NCBI GenBank assembly: GCA_964035775.1
Contig: OZ038317.1
Span: forward strand, 20,191,420 to 20,255,419
DNA from: Osedax frankpressi
Taxonomy: Eukaryota; Annelida; Polychaeta; Sabellida; Siboglinidae
Direction: 5' to 3'
Length of the DNA: 64,000 nucleotides
The notes beneath the pieces were generated by a model. That model ran no database searches, had not been told where the DNA came from, and worked only from the letters and a program-made list of their open reading frames with translations. Positions 26,901 to 38,900 of the stretch are shown piece after piece. The translations under genes and the position numbers were made by a program. Every line of letters begins with the position of its first letter. Position 1 is the first letter of the stretch.

Positions 26901-29900
26901 TAGGTATTAAAGTAGTTAGACCTTTTTTGTAACATGAAGGGGCAGTAGATGTTAGAAGATATATATTGAATCTTAGGCACAAATTATCTAGTCCTATTTT
27001 AGTAATATTATCTTTTTTTATTAAGTCACTACCTGGAGCACCATCATTTAATGTATTATAGTTGTCAGTAATTTCTTTTAACGTAATAGGCTCTGTATTA
27101 TCTCTGGTTGTATTATTAAATTCCCTATTAAATTTGATGGATTCACTCTTAAATAAGTTACTCCAATAATTAAATTGAGCTTCAATGGAAAATTCATCTT
27201 TAATATAGGTAATATCTACGCCGTCAAAAATTGCTCTCGCTAGATTAGCTCTATTTTTATTAAACATATATTGAGTTTTTGCATATAATAATCTACGGCG
27301 TCTACGTTTAATTGTTTTATTTGATAGTTTCTTTTGAACACTATTAACTTTTACTTTTCTTATAGCTGGGTCTTTATAGATAGTTTCAACAATTTTCTTA
27401 CCAATATTGATATTAGATGAATTAATCAGGTGTTCATGATCTAAGTCTATTATTTTCTGTATATCGTAATGTATGAAGTTCTGTACCATATGTAAAAGTT
27501 GGGGTAATAATTGTATATTTGTATTATTATTTTCTATAATGTATTGTAATAATATTAATTTAATCCTATTTAAGTTATTATGTTGATTATTATCTGGTAA
27601 GCTATTGATGGTTATTGATTGCATTAAATTATTGTTATTAACATTCCTATTTAAATGTATCCAGGTACTATTTATAGATTTATCAGTATGGATTTTATTT
27701 GGTATTCGTTTATTTTCTCTAATATTTAAATCTAGGTCCGTCATATTGCTATCGTTATTAATTTGTTGTGAAGATTCAACTGTATTTAAATTATATGTTA
27801 ATCGTGTGTCTGTATCATATTCAGTAGTATCATTTTCAGTATTTAGTTCATCATTAGGATTATATGTATTAGGGTCCAGTAGTGTTGTATCGATGTCGTA
27901 TGTAGTAAATGAAGTATTGTCCAAGTTGTGTGTAGGGAGAGCTGTGATATGTAAGTCATGTGCAGTAGATGAAGTAACTTCTAAGTCACATAGTATATTA
28001 GTATCTGTGGGAAGGGTATTAGTAGTATTGGATTTTAGTACATCATCGTTTGTAAGTATTGTACGAACCAGTGCTTTATATTTGGATGAGGCTCGGTGTG
28101 TTTTGATAGCCGTCAGTGTTTTTCCTTTAAATTGTTGCATTATTTGCTTATTAATCGGGAATCGTTTTGAATCGGGTTTTTTAGTGATTATGCTAATTTC
28201 CACCATAGCTAATCTTCTTGATTCAAGGTCAGTCCATCTTGGCCTTACGTAGTTTGCACGTATCGAGGTGATATCATCGGTGACTCTTTGGTGATAATCG
28301 GCTGCATGCATGCGTCTTTGGTGAATAGAGAGGCCTATTTTACCTTTGAATTGCTTATTACAGTTGATGCAAAAGCCTTCATTGATATATCTACCTACAC
28401 AACTACCTACCTACACAACTACCTACCTACACAACTATCTACCTACACAACTACCTACCTACACAACTACCTACCTACACAACTACCTACCTACACAACT
28501 GCCTTCTACACAACTGCCTACCTACACAACTACCTTCTACACAACTGCCTACTACACAACTATCTACCTACACAACTACCTACCTACACAACTACCTACC
28601 TACACAACTACCTACCTACACAACTACCTACATACACAACTACCTACCTACACAACTACCTACCTACACAACTATCTACCTACACAACTACCTACCTACA
28701 CAACTACCTACCTACACAACTACCTACCTACACAACTGCCTTCTACACAACTGCCTACCTACACAACTACCTTCTACACAACTGCCTACTACACAACTAT
28801 CTACCTACACAACTACCTACCTACACAACTACCTACCTACACAACTACCTACCTACACAACTACCTACCTACACAACTACCTACCTACACAACTACCTAC
28901 CTACACAACTATCTACCTACACAACTACCTACCTACACAACTACCTACCTACACAACTACCTACCTACACAACTATCTACCTACACAACTACCTACCTAC
29001 ACAACTACCTACCTACACAACTACCTACCTACACAACTATCTACCTACACAACTACCTACCTACACAACTACCTACCTACACAACTACCTACCTACACAA
29101 CTACCTACCTACACAACTAACTACCTACACAACTACCTGCCTACACAACTACCTGCCTACACAACTACCTACCTACACAACTACCTACCTACACAACTAC
29201 CTACCTACACAACTAACTACCTACACAACTACCTGCCTACACAACTACCTACCTACACAACTACCTACCTACACAACTACCTACCTACACAACTAACTAC
29301 CTACACAACTGCCTACCTACACAACTACCTACACAACTACCTACCTACACAACTACCTACCTACACAACTACCTACCTACATAACTAACTACCTACACAA
29401 CTGCCTACCTACACAACTACCTACACAACTACCTACCTACACAACTACCTGCCTACACAACTACCTACCTACACAACTACCTACCTACACAACTACCTAC
29501 CTACACAACTACCTACCTACACAACTAACTACCTACACAACTGCCTACCTACACAACTACCTACACAACTACCTACCTACACAACTACCTACCTACACAA
29601 CTACCTACACAACTACCTACTACACAACTGCCTACCTACTCGCCTGTATACCTAAATATCAACCTCTTCACCTAACCACATATATTAATACCTGACAGTA
29701 TACGTTCATAACAAACAACTCCCTCCCTCCCTCTCTGCCTCCCGAATTTAGTGTTTGGCTGGAGTATGTGATGCCGATGGTGGAAGACCGCGAGGCCAAA
29801 GTTCAGGAGAAGGCACTCCAATTCATCGAAGAAAACATCTTCAAGCAGCTGAGTAATCAATGCGAACTGTCCTCGAGGGCCTGGAGGCTGGTGGACCATA

Positions 29901-32900
29901 TTTCTGAAGGGAATTCTCAAAACCGGTTTGAACCTTGGTGTTGAGAGGGTTGTGACAGGGTGACACGTGATTCTCAGTTGTATCTAATCTATACAATCGT
30001 AAATCCGCTGTAACTATGACAAATGAAACGGGAACGCTTACTCGAGCATTAATTTGAGTTGATAATTCCCAATTCAATAGTTACAGATAAATAAATAATG
30101 AAAACTAAATGTTGGCATTGAAAACAATACAAATAATATAAAAAATCAATAATTTCATATGATTTGGCAATATTCATAAGAATACCAAATCAAAGTCATT
30201 ACAATTTATTTATAGATTTGCTTACAATAAAATATAATGTCATAATTAATTTCAGTGGTATTACTTATAGATGTTATCATTAATACCACTGAAATAGACG
30301 TTAGCCATCTTAGATTAGACTTGGAAATTCTTTATATTTATATTCTTTATATTTTATAAAAACATATATTATAAATTTCATACAGTTTCTAAAAACTTAT
30401 TATATTAATTAAACTCATTATCTTCTGCAGACATTATCTTCACAAGACATTCCTTCATTGGCTACAGGAAAAGAAAATCGATGTTTCTTTCATTAACAAG
30501 TTGATTTCATTCATAGACTCGGAGCATAATAAAGTTACCGGACAATGAATTTCACATAGAACTCCCCGATTTTATGTAGATTAATTTAGATATTAGACAG
30601 ATAAAGACCACTCTCTAACATAGCTTCTCGTTATTGTATGCATGCACACCATAATTTAGCATAGATCCAAGTTTTCATACCCAATTTTCATTATCTTATC
30701 TATATTTGCATCATTGCAAAAATTTAAACTTTTACTTTAGTAGTAAGACAATTAATAATTAGTATTTATATAAAAGTGAAGTTTAAATTATTAGTTATGG
30801 AAATATTAATATTTTGCAATTTAATCAATGAGTTTAATTTTATTGTTTTCTGATACATTACATTGTTAAACTACATTGTTAAACTACTACTATTATATAA
30901 CCTTCAATTTTTATAGAGTGCATGGATGATTTTGAACGAAATTGCTAATTCTGAAATTGCATATTTTCCAATGGAAACAATTACAGCTTATTGGAAAAAA
31001 TTGAAATTTGCCAATCCTGGTTCATTGCCTGAATAATTGAACAATATAATTACATACTACTAGTAACTAAATTACATTGTTCAAGAGTCTGTATATTCGT
31101 AGCCGAATTGCTAACTACGAATTTATTTAGTAAATATTAACAGTGATTTGCTCTTGCCCTCAGATATTTCCACTTGTATAAATGTAATCAATGTGATGAG
31201 AAAATGTGTGTCCCTAATTAAACCCGGAGAATTGAAAGACATCGAAGGTCGGCTCATAAAATATTTATATACATTTTATCGTAGCTTTCGAATGGTCAGT
31301 TTATTGCTTTCCGTAATAAGGGCGCAATATATCGACCACGGACGAGATGTAATCAAATATATTAATAAAATATATTAATAAAATATATTAATATTGTTTT
31401 TCATCTATTTCATCTATTTTCACTTTGCAGATGATTTCAAACTTGCGATATCGAATTTTATTATTGATCCCGATTTCATTAGACCTGTCTTGTTGTTCTT
31501 GAATGATGTGAGTATAATTTAGCAATTTCATTTTATCATTCCAGTATAAAACACAGGAATTCAATCCAGTTTATTCAATCCAGAAAATGCGTAACAATTA
31601 AAGTTTACACAGCATTTTATTTTGCATATATTTGAAAAATATTTAATACAAAGGTGTTTCCACCAAAATTGAGTCGTTATAATTGTTTATCCATAGCTCA
31701 TAGCTATGGTATAACCCAAACCCAAACCCATCCCTATCCCAGACCCATTGTAACGATGATTTCACGATTTAATCCATATTTTAGAACAAAATGCATCCGT
31801 AATCTTTTTACCGCAAAGATTATCGTAATAACCTCAATATTATACTTTATACTTTAATTATAATATATTTCTAATGCTAAATCTACGAACAAGATTAATA
31901 CGCTATTATTTATCAAGCAGAAACGTTAATATTATGAACCAGAGAGTTTTACGTTTTGTTAGTAAATCATTGATTATATGTTTGAGAAATTGTGTAGGGC
32001 ATTCAACATTGTAAATGATTTTGTGAACAATAATTATGGAATATTATTTATACAATATTTGAGAGTTGATGTAAAAATACTTACTTTTGACCATTTTACC
32101 TGTTCTTATTATTTGGAACATAAGCGTCCCACAAAAAAGTGTATACACAATAAATATATCTTTTATTTACTCAATTCACTATGCATTAAAGAAATGACAT
32201 ATTTATTTAAATGTTAACTCAGCGAATTACCCATCATTTATTTTTAAATTCCGAGAATTAATATCATCGCTAATCTTCCAGTTGAATGTTCACGTATTTA
32301 GAATTTGTTCTAAATAATTACAGGTACATATTTTGCACGTATAATTAATTGTATAGGGCTCAATTTTAGCGATTCACACTAATGAATACAACAATAGATA
32401 AACAATTCAATCAAAAGAATCTCGGTGGAAACCATTGTTTTATAATCCATTATATTTTAAAACAAATATTGGATATGGACTTTGTTTTATTTATATTTAA
32501 TGAATATTTGTAATACTTAATTTTTAAATATAATGATTATTTTTTAAATAAATAATATTTTAAATATTAATACAAAATTGTAATTAATAAAATGTAATTA
32601 ATATTAAATATATGTCTTCTATTTATTAATATTAATATAACTATTATATAATTGATATGTTCCATTTAGTTATTCTATTCAGTAATTCATATACTAATTA
32701 TGAATTACTATTCTTTATTTACTATTGTAATTACTATTATTATTACTATTGTTATATTATAAATAAAGCTTTCTTATATTGTATATTAAATTATAAATGT
32801 AATTGTAATTAATAATAAATACATGCTATCTTTATTTTTAATAGTAATATATAGATATTTAATTTATAATTTCAATTATAAATATATATCGAGTAATATA

Positions 32901-35900
32901 TAGTATACATTATTATTGTGTATGCTTTTTATATTAACTATTTATGATATATCTGATCATTATAATAAAAATAGAATCTAACACCAAGGATATAATCTAA
33001 TACTAAATATACAATTTAATATTTATATTCTAATTATTAGAATTTTAAATTGAAATTACCGGATTAAAAATGATTTTATCGTATATGAACACCCATCATC
33101 CTATATTCAATTTAAAATAAAATCTGTGTTTGCCTTCATTAATTCATACCACTTTAATAGAATGAATTCCGATATAAACTGTAGATTCCAACTGTTTATA
33201 TAATGCGGTGTATAAGAAATAACATCCTATACTTCAGGCAAACAAAGAAGGAGAATGCAGACAGTCGCTCATCAAATTCTACAACGAAGTTATTCTGAAT
33301 TCCTGCAAAATATACATACACGACAAAATCTTCAAAAACATAAGTTGGCAAACTCTATAAATCCCTCGTAAACCTCTCCTCCCACTTTAGCAACACCTCA
33401 ATAATTTGTAGAGTTTATTTATTAATTTGTTAAATTGACTTGTTACATAAACATTTCCTGGGTATACATGATATAGTATTTAAAGTATTCATAGCATTAT
33501 ATATATATTTTTATCACAATATAATTGTGTTTTATTTTTATTTTTAAATTAAAAAATAATTATAAGTTATATTGTTACAACCCCATGCTATATACCTATA
33601 TATATAGAGTAATGCTATATATATTTATACTTATATATATATATAAATATTTATTATGCCATTTATAGATATTATCTATTGTAGGTGATCCTTTAAATGA
33701 GCCGGCTTTTATAAGAAGAATATTTACGGTTGGAGAGCTCTCTGTTGTTTGTACTCCTCTATCAAAATCGCTCATCGAAACTATGAAATTGACGGTGGTC
33801 ATACCTTTAACTAATCATTCGACTCACGGTGAGTTATCTTCCTCCCTCACTTCCTTCTTCTCCGCCTGCGCATTACCCTGCACCTATTCCTCCCTTGGTC
33901 TACCCCTCCTGCCCTCCCTCCCTCTAGCCCTTCTTACATTCCTACCTTATTCCCTCCATCGCTTTCTTTATATCTCATAACATCAAAAATATATAATTAC
34001 ATATTTCTACTTTCAGATATTTTGTCACAATCTTTGACACAATCCACCAAAAGAATTCTGAACTCGAAACTGAGATGTCAGTGTTTTACTGCTCTTGGTT
34101 AGTTCTACCAACACTCTGTACACCTCACCTTCACCTCACCTCACCTTACCTCACCTCACATCTCACACCTTACTTCCACCTCACCATACCTTACCTCACC
34201 TCACATCTCACACCTCACTTCCACCTTACCACACATCTCGCACCTCACCTTCACCTCACCATACCTTACCTCACCTCACATCTCACACCTCACTTCCACC
34301 TCACCTCACCTTCACCTCACCATACCTTACCTCACCACACATCTCACACCTTACTTCCACCTCACCTTATATCTCATACCTCATCTCACATCTCACACCT
34401 CACCTTCACCTCACCATACCTTACCTCACCTTCACCTCACCATACCTTACCTCACCACATATCTCACACCTTACTTCCACCTCACCTCATATCTCATACC
34501 TCATCTCACATCTCACACCTCACCTTCACCTCACCATACCTTACCTCACCTTCACCTCACCATACCTTACCTCACCACATATCTCACACCTTACTTCCAC
34601 CTCACCTCATATCTCATACCTCATCTTACATCTCACACCTCACCTTCAACACACCATACCTTACCTCACCTCACATCTCACACCTTACTTCCACCTCACC
34701 TTATATCTCATACCTCATCTCACATCTCACACCTCACCTTCACCTCACCATACCTTACCTCACCTCACCTCACACCTCACCTTCAACTCACCATACCTTA
34801 CCTCACCTCATATCTCACACATCACCTTCACCTCACCATACCTTACCTCACCTCACATCTCACACCTTACTTCCACCTCACCTTATATCTCATACCTCAT
34901 CTCACATCTCACACCTCACCTTCACCTCACCATACCTTACCTCACATCACCTCACCTTCACCTCACCATACCTTACCTCACCTCACATCTCACACCTCAC
35001 CTTCACCTCACCATACCTTACCTCACCTCACATCTCACACCTTACTTCCACCTCACCTTATATCTCATACCTCATCTCCCACTCATCTCACATCTCACAC
35101 CTCACCTCCAATTCACCATATCTTACCTCACATTCACCTCACCATACCTTACCTCAACTCACATCTCACACCTCACATTACACCTCACTAGCCCTACCAC
35201 ACCTCACACCACACCTCACACCACACATCACATCCCTCATACTTTACCTCACAATTCACCTCTCTTCACCTAATACCTCACACCTTACCTCACAATTCAC
35301 CTCACACCTCACATCACAACTATCCTCACACCTTACTTCACACCTCACTTCGCACTTCACCTCACTTAAACTTACGTGACCTCATCTCTCATCTCACCTC
35401 ATACCTCACCTTTACTCCAACGCAGGTAAAATATGTTTATTAAATGATGATTTGGCTAGGAAATGTATAAAAGTGTTCTCCAGAGAATTGACTTCTAGTA
35501 AAGATGAAAATATTCGTAGTAACCTCTTTGTGGTGCTCACCGACCTATATATTGCGTTAGTCTTCCCTTCCGTTCCCTTCCGTTCCCTTCCGTTCCCTTC
35601 CGTTCCCTTCCTTTCCCTTCCGTTCCCTTCCTTTCCGTTCTGTTCCCTTCAGTTCCATTCCGTTCCATTCCGTTCCCTTCCGTTCCCTTCCGTTCCCTTC
35701 CGTTCCCTTCCGTTCCATTCCGTTCCCTTCCGTTCCCTTCCGCTCCTTTCCCTTCCGTTCCCTTCCGTTCCCTTCCGTTCCCTTCCGTTCCCTTCCGTTC
35801 CCTTCCGTTCCCTTCCCTTCCTTTCCTTTCCGTTCTGTTCCCTTCCGTTCCCTTCCTTTCCCTTCCGTTCCCTTCCGTTCCCTTCCGTTCCCTTCCGTTC

Positions 35901-38900
35901 CCTTCCGCTCCCTTCCTTTCCCTTCCGTTCCCTTCCGTTCCCTTCCGTTCCCTTCCGTTCCCTTCCGTTCCCTTCCGCTCCCTTCCCTTCCCTTCCCTTC
36001 CCTTCCCTTCCCTTCCCTTCCCTTCCCTTCCCTTCCCTTCCCTTCCCTTCCCTTCCCTTCCCTTCCCTTCCCTTCCCTTCCCTTCCCTTCCCTTCCCTTC
36101 CCTTCCCTTCCCTTCCCTTCCCTTCCCTTCCCTTCCCTTCCCTTCCCTTCCCTTCCCTTCCCTTCCCTTCCCTTCCCTTCCCTTCCCTTCCCTTCCCTTC
36201 CCTTCCCTTCCCTTCCCTTCCCTTCCCTTCCCTTCCCTTCCCTTCCCTTCCCTTCCCTTCCCTTCCCTTCCCTTCCCTTCCCTTCCCTTCCCTTCCCTTC
36301 CCTTCCCTTCCCTTCCCTTCCCTTCCCTTCCCTTCCCTTCCCTTCCCTTCCCTTCCCTTCCCTTCCCTTCCCTTCCCTTCCCTTCCCTTCCCTTCCCTTC
36401 CCTTCCCTTCCCTTCCGTTCCCTTCCGTTCCCTTCCGTTCCCTTCCGTTCCCTTCCGTTCCCTTCCGTTCCCTTCCGTTCCCTTCCGTTCCCTTCCGTTC
36501 CCTTCCTTTCCCTTCCGTTCCCTTCCCTTCCCTTCCGTTCCCTTCCGTTCCCTTCCGTTCCCTTCCGTTCCCTTCCGTTCCCTTCCCTTCCGTTCCCTTC
36601 CGTTCCCTTCCGTTCCCTTCCGTTCCCTTCCGTTCCCTTCCGTTCCCTTCCTTTCCCTTCCATTCCCTTCCGTCCCCTTCCGTTCCCTTCCGTTCCCTTC
36701 CGCTCCCTTCCTTTCCCTTCCGTTCCCTTCCGTTCCCTTCCGTTCCCTTCCGTTCCCTTCCGTTCCCTTCCGTTCCCTTCCGTTCCCTTCCGTTCCCTTC
36801 CGTTCCCTTCCGTTCCCTTCCATTCACTTCCCTTCCGTTCCCTTCCATTCACTTCCATTCACTTCCCTTCCGTTCCCTTCCCTTCCCTTCCCTTCCCTTC
36901 CATCCTACAGCTTCACTTACGAAGTAAACAATGAGATTGAAGCATTATTATCGTGTCTTCGTGACACGCCATTCATTCGCAAACAAGCATTGCTAGTTAT
37001 CTCTTCGCTCATCAAGGATGATTACATCAAATGGAGAGGAATCATCTTCTATCGGATCACTTCAGCCTTCAACGACGAATTGGAGGATATTAGGAATATG
37101 GGTTAGAATGTTATATCATCACTTGGGGTGGGGAATGTATAGCGGAGATATTAAATAGTGAGTAGTAGGTAATGTGGAGTTGGAGTGTAATGTAGAGTGA
37201 TAGTGTAAAGTGCGGAGTGGTTTGGAGTGTGAAGTGTGGGTAGTAGAGTAAAGTGTAAGTAGTAGATTAAAGTGTGGGTTGCTGAGATCAAGAGAGTAAA
37301 GAATAAAAAGTGTGTAGTGGGGAGAGGGAAGAGTGTTTAGTGGGAAGAGTTAAGTGTGTAGTGGGAAGAGTTAAGAGTGTAGTGGGAAGAGTTAAGTGTG
37401 TAGTGGGAAGAGTTAAGTGTGTAGTGAGAAGAGTTAAGTGTGTAGTGGGAAGAGTTAAGTGTGTGTAGTGGGATGAGTTAAGTGTGTATAGTGGGAAGAG
37501 TTAAGTGTGTAGTGGGAAGAGTTAACAGTGTGTAGTGGGAAGAGTTAAGTGTGTGTAGTGAGAAGAGTTAAGAGTGTATAGTGGGAAGAGTTAACAGTGT
37601 GTAGTGGGAAGAGTTAACAGTGTGTAGTGGGACCCTTTAATCACCTTACTAAATGTCTTTACAGCGCAATACCTCTTTACCTTCATGCTGAAAGGTCCGT
37701 CAAAGAAAATGTGCTTTCAACATTTCATTGACGGAATTTTCCATTACAACTCTTACAAACTTCACCAAGGTTATCAATCCATTGTATTGCGTTATTGTGT
37801 CGTGTTATTGTGTCGCGTTATTGTATTTGTTATAATAGCTTGAATACGCATCAGACTATAATCAGATCAATTGTAAACTAGCATTTTTATGTAATTTTAT
37901 TTTCTTATTTGTATAATTTCTTTTCTATTATTTTGTAAACTTTTGCCTGTCTACTGTTAGCATATTGACGATCACCAGCAAAACTAATTCCAATGAATTT
38001 ATAGTTCTTATTTATATAAATAACTAGACACTGAAGATTTCATTTTTGCAGCTTTATTGTTATCAAATTATAGGCACGAAAACTTGTATTGCTACATATT
38101 ATAGTTCATATTTTAACTTGTAAATTCTTATTAAACAATACAAATAATTATCTTCTTTTTACAGCTTTCAATAATTTTGAGGAATCTGAAGAAATTATTC
38201 AATTATTTTCGTTGGCTGGTGATAAAAATATAGAGTTAGCATATATTCTAACTTATATTCTATCATATAGTTATACTATATTCTAACATATAGTTATCAG
38301 AAATTCTAACATATCTTCTAACATATCAAATCCATGCATTGTATACTTTTCTAATAATCGATTGTATAACAATAGAAAACGATTTGTGATTTACAACATT
38401 CTCCTTAAAAATATGACCAACCAAGAGAAATTTGATATCATGTTAAAATTGTGTGAAACTGTTAGTTAATTATTGTTGTTAGAAAAGTGTAAAACATTTT
38501 GTAACTACCTTTTGGTTTTTATTTCTGATAGTAAAATAAACATTACATAATAGTATAACATTTTTTAAATATTTATTTCGTTCATTAATTCCTGTGGTAT
38601 AATTATTGTTGTATGTAAATAACTAATTTCATTTACTAATTAAATTAGTTATTTTAACGCAACTATTTATTAATATAATTATAAATTTATAAAATCACTT
38701 AAATTTTAGATTTTTATCGTTTTTATTGATAAGAAAATTGTAATCAATAATAATAGCCGTAACATTCTGAAGGACACGTTGAAAATAATGTCCTCTGATG
38801 TTAGTTTAATTGTTCATTTAAAATTAAAGTATCCGATCTCATTGACTGAGTCTAACATTGGTTCTCTAGGACATTAAAGTAACCAGTTTTAATTCCAACA

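Noticed and set aside
27605-28252. 215-codon + strand open frame
   Set aside because: Antisense shadow of the Asn/Thr-rich linker of the LINE protein.
28288-29388. 366-codon + strand frame across the LINE 5' end and right satellite block
   Set aside because: Repeat-driven openness, antisense to the LINE; no family features.
34075-36927. Very long Pro/Ser/His-rich and Glu/Gly/Arg-rich frames on both strands
   Set aside because: They lie in the satellites filling NCAPD3 introns 22 and 23; true exons on either side splice across them in phase.
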